DNA of 64,000 nt from Diadophis punctatus similis (lineage: Eukaryota > Chordata > Lepidosauria > Squamata > Dipsadidae), in NCBI GenBank assembly GCA_023053685.1, contig JALIGW010000002.1, positions 172,475,430 to 172,539,429 of the forward strand, written 5' to 3'. Below, piece by piece: positions 49,030 through 61,358 of the stretch. Each line of letters opens with the position of its first letter. The first letter of the stretch is position 1. A program made the translations under genes and the position numbers. A model generated the notes under the pieces. It was not told where the DNA came from. It was given only the letters and a program-made list of their open reading frames with translations, and did not search any database.

Positions 49030-49600
49030 TCTCAAAGTTGCAATATTTTGTTACTGTAACTTCATGAAAAACCAGGATTGATGAACACCGGCTGGCAGTC
49101 AAATGCCACGAGAACCCAAATCCTTAATCTCTACTCACACTGACACCAAACAGCACCAGTTTGATTGGAGCAACACAAAAATAATCGGTCACACTACCAC
49201 CCACCACGCTCGTGAGTTCATCAAAGCCTGGCACTGCACAAGCAATTCCATCAACAATTGACCTACAACCAGCCTACAAAATCCCTCAGAATCCAAATCA
49301 ACTGCACAGCCAACCAGAGACATCACTGACCGTCAACCAACCCGTGCAACACCCACCATCAGTTCACCTCCCAATGACCCTGACCTGATGCAATCACCTT
49401 ATCACAGGACCCATCAGAAGACTCACTGATGACTCACAGCTGACCAATCACAAGACCCTCACTTGACACACCCACACCTGAAGCCCACCTGAAGAACACT
49501 GACAGTGACATCCCCTAAACTCCGCTGAAGGTGTTACATAGCCTGATAATGAAACATTTGGAAACCAACCCACAAACTCAGAAAATGAACCTTCACCCTC
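49030..49600 (+). mobile_element. Penelope-like element C-terminus and 3' end, degraded
   Basis: Conceptual translation across frames gives an INEHRLAVKCHEN-like segment, then FDWSN-like and AREFIKAWHCTS-SIN-IDLQPAYK-like segments. These resemble the end of the GIY-YIG region of Penelope-like elements. After stops, the sequence ends with 'gttacatagcctgataatgaaac', as in other copies. Identification is by pattern only. Confidence 0.6.
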
Positions 49601-50044
49601 ATCCTACACCCGAGCTACAGATATTCACCACTGTTGCAAAGGTAGTTTCAACTTTGATGTTTGAGTCTGGTCTACACCAAAGGACTGACAATAATAGACA
49701 AACATGAGGATTCAACCCTTTTCCTATTTTGCCTGTGAGCTCAGAAAGCAGAAGTGGGCAGTCTACCAAATCATACACAGTTTCCAAGCATTATGTTTAC
49801 AGTGCTTGAGATCTCCCAAGATTATACTACCAAAACTTTATGCTGCCAAATCATAAACTGATTCACATCAAAGCAATACCTCTACCTGCTTGAAAATGGA
49901 GTAAAGGTTTTACCTCATTTTATATAGTGATTTCCACACATCACTGTCACATTACAACTTCATCGTTTCATTCATATCACTAACTTTGGCTGTCAAAATT
50001 ACTACTATTAGTAGTGACAATCTCGCCACACAACACGTCAGACT

Positions 50045-50455
50045 TAACAATTGTTAATAAGCAAGACAAAAAAAAGTTGAGCAGTGGACATTGCGATACC
50101 TGGAGAAAGCAGAAAAGGAAAGGAAAAAACTGGGAAAAATTGCAAAAATATAAAGACCTGCAAATGAAATGACTTTGGCAAAAATAAAGAAAGATAGTAC
50201 CAAAAGTTATAGGTGGCTTGGGTGCAATCCCAAAATATCTGGAGCACCATTTGAATACTATTGGCAGTGACAAAATCACCATCAGTCAATTGGAACAGCT
50301 TACATCCTGTGATGGTACCTTTAACTCCATCAAATAGCAATATCTGTCTATCCCAGATCCTTGAGAAAGGCTTTATAGGTGAACAAAAATGCCAAATCCA
50401 GTCTAAACATCTGGATGATTATGTGACCAACCATAGTAATAATTAATCTCTACCA
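50045..50455 (+). mobile_element. R4/Dong-type LINE 3' end
   Basis: It matches by eye the 3' 400 bp of the LINE at 3690-7592: 'tataaagacctgcaaatgaa', 'ggtgcaatcccaaaatatct', 'ttgaatactattggcagtga', 'tcagtcaattggaacagctt' and the closing 'aaatccagtctaaacatctgg'. It is 5'-truncated with no open frame. Confidence 0.8.
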
Positions 50456-50524
50456 ACAGTTTTGACCTTCACACATAATTATTTAATACAGAAATTTAGT
50501 ACAGAAGACTAGAGAAAGTCAGTT

Positions 50525-50715
50525 TGAGGTAGTAGTTAAGGCACCAGGCTAGAAACCAGGAGACTGTGAGTGCTAGTCTCACCTTAGCCCAAAACTAGCA
50601 GGATGACTTTGGACTCTGTCTCAGCTGTAGGAAATAGGCAGTGACAAACTACTTCTGAAATCTGCAGAGATTTCTCCAGGTGCTCACCAGGAGTCAACAA
50701 TAACTTGAAGGCAAT
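50525..50715 (+). mobile_element. Sauria-type tRNA-derived SINE
   Basis: The head is GAGGTAGTAGTTAAGGCACC with a box-B-like GAGTGCTAGTC. The body 'ggcagtgacaaactacttct' and the tail 'tcaccaggagtcaacaataa' parallel the copy at 18815. Its end merges into a CAA/TAA microsatellite. Confidence 0.82.
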
Positions 50716-50766
50716 AACAACAACAACAACAACAACAACAACAGCAACAACAATAATAATAATAAT
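50716..50766 (+). repeat. Microsatellite (CAA)n then (TAA)n
   Basis: About 50 bp of trinucleotide repeat continue directly from the SINE tail, consistent with tail expansion. Confidence 0.92.
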
Positions 50767-51213
50767 CCACAAATAAATATAGGGGTATAGAAGTAGAGAT
50801 AAGACATTTGTACTGAAAACAGGATTAAAATTTTAAAATATGTATGTAATGTTGAATCTTCTTACAGAAGATTCCAAATTTGCTGATCTCCGAGGTCCTT
50901 TCAGTATATTAGGATTGCAATGAAGCATAAGAAAGAAGGTGATGAAGGAAAGAAACTATAACCCCAGAGGCAAAAACGCACATTAAAGAAATATGTGAAC
51001 TGGCTCTTTACAGAAGAAACAGGAAGGCTGATCAATATGACATCTTATAGTCAACTTTGCATTGTTCAAAATGTAAATCCTCTCTGGTGTAATTATATTT
51101 CATGCACATGTGCCATATTTTAGTTTAGCTTTAGTTTCTTTTTTAAATACTTTTTCTTGTTTGGGCAAATAAATTATTTTACAAAATAAGATACCAGAAG
51201 CAGTCAGATGTCT

Positions 51214-51942
51214 AAGAATAGAATAGAATAGAATTCTTTATTGGCCAAGTGTGATTGGACACACAAGGAATTTGTCTTTGGTGCATATACTCTCAGTGTA
51301 CATAAAATAAAAGATACATTTGTCAAGAATCATGAGGTACAACACTTAATGATTGTCATAGGGTACAAATAAGCAATCAGGAAACAATCAATATTGATAT
51401 AAATCGTAAGGATACAAGCAAGAAGTTACAGTCATACAGTCATAAATGGGAGGAGATGTCTGATAGGAAAGATGAGAAGATTAATAGTAATAGTAATGCA
51501 GCCTTAGTGAATAGTTTGACTATAATAGTCAATAGTGGGATTATTGGTTTAGCAGAGTGATGGTGTTCGGGAAAAAAACTGTTCTTGTGTCTAGTTGTCT
51601 TGGTGTGCAGTGCTCTATAGCGTCGTTTTGAGGGTAGGAGTTGAAACAATTTATGTCCAGGATGCGAGGGGGTCAGTAAATATTTTCACGGCCCTCTTTT
51701 TGACTCGTGCAGTATATAGGTCCTCAATGGAAGACAGGTTGGCAGTTCTGATTATCCTCTGAAGTTTGTGTCTGTCTTGTTGGGTTGCAGAACTGAACCA
51801 GACAGTTATAGAGGTGCAGATGACAGACTCTATAATTCCTCTGTAGAACTCTTATCAGCCGCTCCTTGGGCAGTTTGAGCTTCCTGAGTTGGTGCAGAAA
51901 AAACATTCTTTGTTGTGCTTTTTTGATGATGTTTTTGATGTT
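51214..51942 (-). mobile_element. CR1-L3 (Snake1-type) 3' fragment, antisense, copy 1
   Basis: On the minus strand the fragment starts at the IKNIIKKAQQRMFFLHQLRK segment. It runs through LKLPKERLI, an SSIEDLYTARVKKRAVKIF-like segment, GHKLFQLLPSKRRYRALHT and KTTRHKNSFF. The 3' end follows, with 'ccaataaag' and (AATAG)n visible at 51218-51232. The frame is broken. It joins copy 2 directly. Confidence 0.9.
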
Positions 51943-52500
51943 AGAATAGAATAGAATAGAATAGAATTTTTTATTGGCTAAGTGTGATTGGACACACAAG
52001 GAATTTGTCTTGGTGCATATGCTCTCAGTGTACATAAAAGAAAAGATATGTTTGTCAAGAATCATAAGGTACAACACTTAATGATAGTCCGGTATAAATA
52101 AGCAATCAAATCATATTAGGAACCAGTCAATATAAATCGTAAGGATACAAGCAACAAAGTTACAGTCATACAGTCATTAGTGGGAGGAGATGGGTGATGG
52201 GAACAATGAGAAGATTAATAGTAGTGCAGCCTTAGTAAATAGTTTGACAGTGTTGAGGGAATTATTTGTTTAGCAGAGTGATGGCGTTCGGGGGGAAAAC
52301 TGTTCTTGTGTCTAGTTGTTCTGGTGTGCAGTGCTCTATAGCGTTGTTTTGAGAATAGGAGTTGAAACAGTTTATGTCCAGGATGTGAGGGGTCTGTAAA
52401 TATTTTCACAGCTCTCTTTTTGACTCGGGCAGTATACAGGTCCTCAATGGAAGGCAGATTGGTAGCAATTGTTTTTTCTGCAGTTCTAATAACTAATTGG
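51943..52500 (-). mobile_element. CR1-L3 (Snake1-type) 3' fragment, antisense, copy 2
   Basis: This is a second 3' end in the same orientation, beginning with four AATAG units at 51943-51965. It encodes GHKLFQLLFSKQRYRALHT and TRHKNSFPPERHH. It is more 5'-truncated than copy 1 and diverges from it near 52465, apparently with a short insertion. Confidence 0.88.
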
Positions 52501-53268
52501 TCCTCCGATAAATTTTTGACTTGTGCCTACTCAAATATATCAGTATGGGTGCATTCCTGGATATTAGCAGCTCTCTTAGGTCTGCTTTCTCAGGCAGAAA
52601 TTAGCCATTAGTATCTCCTACTTCTACACATGCCAGCTACTAAGAATACATTAGCTTAGATAGGCTCCTCTCTACGGACTCCATAAGAGCATATTACATA
52701 CACATCTAATATGAAGTTAATAGATGGAACCAAACCTGTAAATACAAATGGTAGTTATAGTATAAGCTCTCCCAGTCTCAAGATATCTCTGTAAATTAAA
52801 CTTTGATGAGTTAAATTCAGAGAGATATAATTAAGCAATAAACCACAACCTAAGACATCTGAAAACTATCTGTTGATGATGTGAAGTGTCAGTTTATTTT
52901 GCAGCTTTATGGATTCTATGTAAGCCTTCTATGGATCAACCCTTTTAAAACTTACTACTCTGTTTTATTTTGAATTTCCCTTGTGCTGAATTTAACCCTA
53001 ATGTCTATTAAAAATATAGTATATCAATGTTCACAAGTAAATAAATTGCTTTCTAATGCTTGTTGCACTTAATTAGTATGTTATGTGTTAAATGAGGAAT
53101 GGCAGTTAAAATTGTCCCTAAAGTGTATAAATTATAGAATCATACTACTGGGGACTTAGATTGAAATCCTTATCCTGCAGGCATAAAACTGACTCCTTCG
53201 AGTCTTTTACTTACCTCACAGAAGGATATTGCCCTAAAATCCTGTGGAAGGTTTAATAAATAATCAAT

Positions 53269-53365
53269 AAATACTGATAAAGGAAGTTTCTGTTAACTAC
53301 TGTATCTCCTATTAAATATGTTATTAATAGGATATAGTTAACCGGAATTTCCTTTATCAATATTT
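53269..53365. repeat. Imperfect hairpin of about 97 bp
   Basis: The left arm AAATACTGATAAAGGAAG...TTAACTAC...CTCCTATTAA faces the right arm TTAATAGGATATAGTTAACC...CCTTTATCAATATTT. The arms are about 40 bp each with a few mismatches and a small loop. It could be a small MITE remnant or a hairpin-forming transcript; nothing decides between them. Confidence 0.6.
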
Positions 53366-53484
53366 AGTTTGAGGAGCAATAATTATTAATATGAATGGAC
53401 ATGCAAGTGTTCTAGTATACAAACTGAACATAATTTTAACACTGCAGTTGGTGTATAGATGGTTAATCTATGTACGGAAAGAAG

Positions 53485-53611
53485 CAGTAGTGGGTTGTAA
53501 ATCCCGTCACTACCGGTTCACTCACAGAAGCATCCTGGGTGGGTGGGCGGAGCCTCCCGGCGCCACCACCGGTTCGCTGAACCGGCCTGAACCGGGAGCA
53601 ATCCACCGCTG
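53485..53611. mobile_element. hAT-type element, CAGTAGTGGGTT family
   Basis: It starts CAGTAGTGGGTTGTAAATCC and ends GGGAGCAATCCACCGCTG. A perfect 8-bp duplication GAAAGAAG lies at 53477-53484 and 53612-53619. Confidence 0.93.
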
Positions 53612-54109
53612 GAAAGAAGACATTATATAATTATGCAAATTGAGCCCCCTAACCTAATAACCTTAGTATTACTCTTGAAATTCTGAATCTATTGACCATA
53701 CCTGTAAAAGCTATCATGTTCCCAGTGTAAAGACATGCTTTCTACAATCATGCTACATAATCTCTTCTCATCCTAAGCTAACACTGACTATCATTACTGA
53801 AGCCTTGATGGAATATGACATCCTGTAGGATCCTATACAACAGTAACATGTGTGTGGGCACCCCAGCTAGGTGGAATGTTGCAAGCAAGCAAATCCTTCT
53901 CAATCCTCTTGCATAAAGGGTCACAATTTAGAAATCTGACTTATACTGAATCAGTACATGACCTTATTTAGCCCAGCATTGTCAACAATAACTGGCAGTA
54001 ACTCTTCAGGACTTTTTGGCAGGGGTTTTTCTAGCCTTGCTTAGAAATCACATGGATTGAACATGCAATCTTCTGCAAGTACAAAGGTGCTTATTTTCAC
54101 CCCTCACAG

Positions 54110-54546
54110 CAGTGATGGCAAACCTATGGCACGCGTGCCATAGGTGGCACGCGGAGCCATATCTGCCGGCACGCGAGCCGTTGCCGTAACTCAGCTCCAG
54201 CGTGCATGTGCATGCTGGCCAGCTGATTTTCGGCTCACATGGAGGCTCTGGGAGGGCTTTTCAGCTTCCGGAGGGCCTCCGGGAGGACGGGGGAGGGCAT
54301 TTTTGCCCTCCCCAGACTCCAGGGAAGCCTCTGGAGCCTGGGGAGGGGGAAAAATGGGCCTATCGGGCCCACCAGAAGTTGGGAAATGTGCCATTTCTGG
54401 CCTCCAGAGGGCCTCCAGGGAAGGGCAGGGAAGGCAATTTTCACCTTCCCCAGGCATTGAATTATGGGTGTGGGCACTCGCACATGTGCGATAGTGCCCG
54501 CGCTTGCGCTTTCGGCACCTGAGGAAAAAAAGGTTCGCCATCACTG
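54110..54546. mobile_element. hAT-type element, CAGTGATGGCGAACC family
   Basis: It starts CAGTGATGGCAAACCTATGG and ends AAGGTTCGCCATCACTG. A perfect 8-bp duplication CCTCACAG lies at 54102-54109 and 54547-54554. A long minus-strand frame crosses this element and the neighbouring SINE but is not a gene. Confidence 0.93.
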
Positions 54547-54784
54547 CCTCACAGCATGGGATTGTACTACTGTATGGGCTGATTATGATAAAGTAGGCCC
54601 AAGTGACTTCATAGTAAGGCTTGTAGCACAGTACCTTTGTATAACCAAAGAAGAGAGTTGATGTGATGAGTTTTGTGGAGTTGGACAAGATATTATTAGA
54701 AAAAAAGTTCTGATTAATGCAAGTTTCCACTTGAGGATAAAAAGGTTGTGACTTGATACATGGTGGGTTTTGAATCACATCTAA

Positions 54785-55036
54785 GGAAATGTAGCAATAG
54801 CAATAGCAATAGCACTTAGACTGATATACCGCTTCATAGTGCCTTACAGCCCTCTCTAAGCGGTTTACAGAGTTCAGCATATTGCCCCCAACAATCTGGG
54901 TCCTCATTTTACCCACCTCGGAAGGATGGAAGGCTGAGTCAACCTTGAGCCTAGTGAGATTTGAACAGCTAAACTGCTGAACTGCTGAACTAGCAGCCTG
55001 CAGTGCTGCATTTAACCACTGCGCCACCTCGGCTCT
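54785..55036 (-). mobile_element. tRNA-derived SINE with CR1/L2-like tail, antisense
   Basis: The minus-strand head is GAGCCGAGGTGGCGCAGTGG, with box-A TGGCGCAGTGG and box-B-like TGTTCAAATCTC. The body contains the complement of 'caacaatctgggtcctcatt'. The tail is the complement of 'agcaatagcaatagcactta'. It is better preserved than the copy at 44086. Confidence 0.85.
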
Positions 55037-55452
55037 TGTAGAAAGAGACATGGGACTGTGCAACCCAAGGCATACTAAATTATAAAACTTATTGAAACCC
55101 CAGGCTTCTTGTAATGTCCTCTCATCCTGGATACTTTCCATTTGTCAGCAGAAACTTCTCCTTCAATAAACCATGCTAGAGATTAGCCAGCCTAAGAGTG
55201 CAAATTATGTATGAAAATTTTGGAATCAGAAATGATTTATTCTATGTGTGGTATCAAATGTTTGTGTATCTGCATTTTTTCTCATTGGAAAAGATGGGTT
55301 TACTCTGTGGGAGGCAGCTGTCCTAGCTGTTCGTTAGGCAGAAGCTACAGTATTACCCCTGGTAATTGGGAGAGCACAAGCTAAATTCTAGTGTAATAGA
55401 GACAACGGGGTTAACTTTTGAAGGGAAAACACGAATTTTAATAACACTAGGG

Positions 55453-55868
55453 CAGTGATGGCGAACCTATGGCACGGGTGCCACAGGTGGCATGCGGAGC
55501 CATATCTGAGGGCACGCGAGGTGTTGCCCTATGTCAGCTCCAGCGCACATGTGCGTGCTGGTCAGCTGATTTTCGGCCTTCTTTTCGGCCGTTTTTGCTC
55601 TCCCCAGGCTTCAGGAAAGCCTCCTGAACCCTGGGGATGGTGAAAAACGGCCCAATGGGCCTACCGGAAGTCCAGAGGCTTCAGTGAGGCCTGTATGCAT
55701 GCGCAGGGGGGCAGTGCGGGGGTTGTACGCATGTGCGGGGGCAGTGCGGGGGTTGTGCACATGCATGGGGTGAGGGCATTGCATTATGGGTGTGGGCACG
55801 CACGCGCATGCTATCGTGTGTGCGCACACTCTTTTGGCACCCGAGCCAAAAAAGGTTCGCCATCACTG
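55453..55868. mobile_element. hAT-type element, CAGTGATGGCGAACC family
   Basis: It starts CAGTGATGGCGAACCTATGG and ends AAGGTTCGCCATCACTG. A perfect 8-bp duplication CACTAGGG lies at 55445-55452 and 55869-55876. The interior includes a local duplication around 'gcagtgcgggggttgt' (near 55711 and 55741). Confidence 0.93.
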
Positions 55869-56157
55869 CACTAGGGTTTCCTTGCAGCCTGTCAGGATTC
55901 TGGTTGGTATTGTGGGATCCCTTGTTGATACATAGCATTTCATTACTGATTGGAAACCTCTTAAAGACATTTTGCATGAAATTGAAAAAAATGCATTTAT
56001 AACTTGTGGTTTTGATGTTTAGGGGGGGAAAAGGATAATAAAAAAGTTAACTTTTTTGTAATCATAGAATTAGATATATATTTATAATCATACTTGCATT
56101 TGCTGCAAAGGAAATTGGAAGATTCTTCATTCTATTTATTTTTATCCTTTTTTCCTA

Positions 56158-56247
56158 CACTTTTAATTTCTCTTCTTTCTCTCTTTTTTTCTTTGTTCTC
56201 TTTATTCTCTATAAGATTGAACTAGACAAATATATGGATGATGAATG

Positions 56248-56306
<59 letters not shown>

Positions 56307-56447
56307 CACTTTTAATTTCTCTTCTTTCTCTCTTTTTTCTTTGTTCTCTTTATTCTCTATAAGATTGAACTAGACAAATATATGGATGATGAATGGATAG
56401 ATAGATAGATGGATGGATGGATGGATGGATGGATGGATGGATGGATA
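56158..56447 (+). repeat. 149-bp tandem duplication carrying GATA/GATG microsatellites
   Basis: The unit beginning CACTTTTAATTTCTCTTC occurs at 56158 and again at 56307, nearly identical through 'gatgatgaatggatagatag'. The first copy ends in about 60 bp of (GATA)n. The second has a short GATA run followed by (GATG)n to about 56447. Confidence 0.93.
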
Positions 56448-58171
56448 GCATTCCATCAGCACAATATCCTGAATTAATTGGTGCATTGGTATAAGGGTAT
56501 GGTTTTTGTAGCATAGGAATGGTTCCCAAATCTATGCATTAATTTGGGCCAGTCATTAATTAGCAATTGTGAAAAGCAGAGTGTGAAACCATTGAAAAAA
56601 CACAGTTTTCCTATACTTCTGAACTCACAAGTGCTTTGCCAAAATATCAGGTTGAATCCCACGCTTGTATCAACTGATTAGCTGCAATATGCTGCAGCCC
56701 CAAAGCCCTTTATTTTACTACATTTCTTAGGACATTGTGCTCAGTAAATATTGGCAAATACAGTTTATTACATCTGAGAGTTTGCTGCAGAGAATTGCGA
56801 TAAAGATCATGAAAGGACAAGATATGGCACCTTGGAGATAAAGAAAACTTCCAAGGAATAAAGTGTTATTTTGTGACCCAAGATCAGCCAAGAGAAGAGG
56901 CAGTAGGTGTCATTCAGGCCTTTAGTTTTTTGAGCAATACTGAAAATAAAACTTAGGGAAAATCAGATGAAAGTTTACATGGATACCATCTGGGATTAAT
57001 TTAAATATAACAATCACTGTTATAAATACTGTATAAAACTAAGGAATACACTCGCCTGGGGTTTGTTTTTGGGAAACAAACCTGTAAAGGGCAACATAAA
57101 AAGAAAAATAATCACTACCATACTACTATTGGCACTATAAATTACAGCAAAATGTTGAGTTTATCAGTAATTCAGGGGGGGGGGGGAAGACAATGGATAA
57201 AATCATTGTCTTTTCAGATGCTTTTTTTTCAATTCTGAAGTATGATGAGTATATGGAGGTACAGGTTTGGCAATCCAAAAAGATCCCACAATATGAACTA
57301 AGTTAACACATTCAGTATGCAGAGGATCCAGAAGGGGTACACAAATGTGTAAGCAAAGAATTGCATCACTGCATCAAGGGCATGCACATTTTTTTGTGTC
57401 CTTTAAGAGCTTTATGCAAAATTTCCTTCAAGACAATTTCTGGAATTTGAAAAGCTTCATAATGTTCAGGCTTCAAACTCTAATTTGTTGTTGTCCGAAA
57501 ATATAATATAAAACCTAGACACATCCCAGTTAAACCCAGGTTTCATTAATAGCAATAGCCAAAGCCAAAACAAATGTAGTACATGGTAATACAATAACTG
57601 AAAACCCATTGAAATAGTGTAGGGATATAAAAACATGAATGAAATAAAAATGCATACTGAGAGATTATTGGGTAGCTCTGTGTAGGTATTCCCGTGGCCT
57701 ACATATACAAGAAGGGAAAATAGGTCTGTGTTTTCAACCCAACATTTTGACCCCTTCAATCTACCACATTCTCACATTGAACTCAAAGACCTGTAAAGGA
57801 CATTTAATTATCCAACTAGAGCATTGGGAATCTATGTTAGAGAACTAGATAGCAGTCTGAGCATATTGATCTTGGGACTAGTTTCAGATGCTGCAGAATA
57901 CTTGGAGGTGCAGGTTAGGAGTAGTTTAAAAAAATTACTCATTTTGATTATTATGTTGTACCAATGATATCCATCTGAAGAAATAATCAGAACATTATTT
58001 CCTTCTAAAATTTACACTGACAATTCTTCAAACTCATTCATAATACAAGGTTTTCAAATTAGACTTTTCCTGCTCCTTGGGGTCCCCGTGGAGATAAAAA
58101 TGTGTAATTGTTTGCTTTTTTGAAAGAGCTACTGGCATTTGCCATTCATTGCAATTTAACTGGGTCCTCTG

Positions 58172-58315
58172 CAGTAGTGGTTCTAAATCCCATCGCTACT
58201 GGTTCGTGCGTGCAACAGTTCTGCGCATGCGCAGAACCATCCCGGGTGGGTGGGTGGAGCCTCCCACCGTTACCGGTTTGCAGAACCGGCCAGAACAGGG
58301 AGCAACCCACTGCTG
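58172..58315. mobile_element. hAT-type element, CAGTAGTGG family
   Basis: It starts CAGTAGTGGTTCTAAATCCC and ends GGGAGCAACCCACTGCTG. The flanks GTCCTCTG and GTCCTCAG match 7 of 8. It contains TGCGCATGCGCA at 58222-58233. Confidence 0.9.
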
Positions 58316-58728
58316 GTCCTCAGTAATTATCTGCTGATTATGTTCTAAATGAATTCTCTAGTACTGTTACAGCTGTTCAAATCCATACATATTCTCAATT
58401 CAGAAGGTATCAAAGGAAGCATGTTTCTGAATATTTGTTAGAAGAGAACAATCAAGGTACTGCAGCTAATTAATAAAAGAATAACAGCTTAAAAATTAAG
58501 TAAGTTGGTGGCTTGAACAGTCATCTTCAGAAACAGTTTGAAAAAAAGGACCTCTCTTCTTAACAACTGCTCTCTTCTGAGATACAACAAAGATATTTCC
58601 ATAAGATTCAGAAACTGGTTGACTTGCAGGGTATAAAATAAATCTAAATTACTTATACTGTTCAGCTATGCATCATCTACTTTGGGTTTACTTACCTCAG
58701 GAGATGGATGGTTAAGAAATATGAAATA

Positions 58729-58756
58729 TCAATCAATCAATCAATCAATCAATCAG
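58729..58756 (+). repeat. Microsatellite (AATC)n
   Basis: It is a short run of about seven AATC units. No element end is recognised beside it. Confidence 0.9.
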
Positions 58757-59034
58757 CAGTATATTAACCACCTGCCAACCTAGCAGTTTGAAAGCATGAA
58801 AATGCAAATAGATAAATAGGTACCACTTTGGTGGGAAAAAGTAACAGGAACATGAAACGAGTCCCCTTGGGTGCACCATGGACAATGGTGATGTCATCAG
58901 CTAATCCTTTCAACCCAGAAGCTCCTTGCACATATGTAGTGGTAGTAGGAATTATTAATTGATGATACACTGGTGTTTTTTTTTAAAAAAAAATTAATTT
59001 GAAATAATTTCTTCCTGATAAGCAGAAAACAGCT

Positions 59035-59200
59035 TGGGGAAAAAAAACAATACTACGACCAAGGAACCATCCAGGAAGAAACCACAACCCAACCAAGACT
59101 GGCAGGGCAACCCACCACATACAAACAAACAGCAAAGTTCACTCCTCCATGCACTGAATATATTACTTAACCTGATAATGAAATGTTTGCAGTGCAGTAT
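59035..59200 (+). repeat. Possible Penelope-like 3' end
   Basis: 'ctgaatatattacttaacct' and 'gataatgaaatgtttgca' resemble the closing part of the copy at 49530-49570, preceded by a C/A-rich stretch. The identification is weak. Confidence 0.4.
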
Positions 59201-60966
59201 CCAAGATCAGGAAAACACTAAGAGCCCAATAGCTTTTAAAATATTTTAAAAGTCCTCCTGGACTATGGTTTAGGCATTCCAATTATCTCATTCCAGCCCT
59301 TCCACTTGTAGTTTAGGAGCAAAGTAGAGGGAAAGAGTTCTGTCTGAGATTTTTCTTTGGCCCCACCCAGAAAATCTACTTGATAAATTCTCATTGATTT
59401 TCAAGACTGGGTCTGTGCTTTAAAGCAGATAAATATATCATAGCCTCAAAAGAAAGAAAGCTCCCACTTTATTCCCTGTCCTTTATATAATAGACCTAAT
59501 TGCTTGCTTCTTTATCTATCTTTCGTTCCAAAGACCCACTACTAAAGCATAAGCATCAAGAGAGGGGAGAGACATAGATCCAGACCATTACCAAATAAAA
59601 ATACCATACCATAGCAAGCTTTGCAGTATTTACAGAAGGCCATTCTCAAGTGGGACAAAAATGTCAGACTGGCAATCATGATAATCAGGATCAATGTCCC
59701 ACTCCTTTGGCATGAATTGTGTGCATGCCAGATGTGATACAGAAGGGGAGGGTTAATTGCACAGTTGCAGCTCCTGTCTTGAGTATTTCTAACGACCTCC
59801 ACCACCATAGAAAAAATGGTTAAGTTTGAGATCAATTTTTATACCCACATTTTCATTCATTAAAAATCTATTGGGTTTCAATATGTGTGAAACTGTGGTG
59901 TCAGCCTTCTAATTCAGATCCAATAAAGAGAGAGTGAGAAACAAGCAAGCAAAGCATTTGACACAGAGCAAGAGAAAACGGGCCTTAATTCCAGTGCCAG
60001 TTTTCAAAGAACTGCACACTTCAAATACCTCGAGTGCTTATAAATATTTACCAAACAACCCTAAGAAAAATGTGCATAATATGCATTTTGCCAAATTGGA
60101 TTTCGTTCTACTTATTTATTGTTTCTGCAGGCTCCCATGTGTTTGGAAAGCAGTCAAATACTGACTGTGCCTAGTGGAAAATGCATGAGAGAAGAAACAC
60201 ATCAGCCAAGTAAGTCAAATTAGAATAACACTGATCCTTTTTGTAATATTAATGTACACTCTGTCTTACATGTAATACAATATTTCTTACATAAGGATCT
60301 CTAATTATGGTTTGATTTTGCAATACCGATTCATTTGTTTTATGTTTAAACATTATTAGATGGCTCTTCTAAATTATCCAAAGTTTTTTCATTTTTTTTT
60401 AAATATCATCCATTGAAACAATGAACAGACAGCTTGCAGGGCATCAGGGAGCAATGTATTTAAGCAGCCTTTTAAACTGATAGAGGTAATTGCCTAAGAC
60501 TGGTTAAATGTTCAAAAGGCATTGTGAAAAGTAAATAAAGATCAGCCCCATGGTAGGTAGAGCATTAGTAAGCTTAAGATATAATAGAAAATCTGCTCTG
60601 TGTTGCCATTTAAATTGTTATGTTATTTGTTTTCATTTCACAACTTTCTGTTCTGCTTTTCAATTCTATTCCAAAGAGCAACTAGTAGTAAAACATATGG
60701 TGGGACACCTAAACAAAAGAACCCTTTTCCTTTTCTTTGCCCCCTCTGAGATTTGCCTGTCTTCCATCAAAAAGGCAGTTGTGTACACCTTCCCAAGGGT
60801 AGCAAGGTAATCTCAGTGTCAGTTTGGAAGTTATTGTAAGAACAAAACTTCTCTTCCCCTTGAAAGAATTAGAGAAGGCTATGGGAGAGAGCACATTCTT
60901 ACCAAGGATTAGAACTTGCAGCTGAAAATTAATAGTTATATATTTATTTTTCACCTACAGAGATAT

Positions 60967-61213
60967 AAGATGATAGATAGAGAGGTAGATAGATAGAGAG
61001 GTAGATAGATCGATAGATCAATAGATCGATAGATCGATAGATAGATAGATAGATAGATAGATGATGATAATAGATGATAGATGATAGATAGATATAGATA
61101 TAGATATAGATATATAGATATAGATATAGATAGCTATAGAAGATATGATATAGATATACCCTATTTTTCGGAGTATAAGACACACCTTAGTTTGGGGGGA
61201 GGAAAATAGCCCC

Positions 61214-61287
<74 letters not shown>

Positions 61288-61358
61288 GATGATAATAGAT
61301 GATAGATATAGATATAGATATAGATATAGATAGCTATAGAAGATATGATATAGATATA
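60967..61358 (+). repeat. (GATA)n/(GATATA)n block with a duplicated transposon end
   Basis: Long GATA and TAGATA arrays flank a 48-bp piece, 61159-61206, identical to the left end of the adjacent mariner-like element at 61359. The surrounding sequence repeats with a period of exactly 200 bp. Confidence 0.92.

Noticed and set aside
54785..55036. Candidate tRNA gene on the minus strand (box A and box B present)
   Set aside because: The box-A/box-B spacing and body match a SINE with a second copy at 44086; there is no cloverleaf acceptor stem.
54191..55141. Minus-strand open frame of 316 codons
   Set aside because: It runs through a SINE and a hAT element with sharp target-duplication borders; the translated text is repeat sequence (CYCYCY, Pro-rich GC stretch), with no family resemblance.
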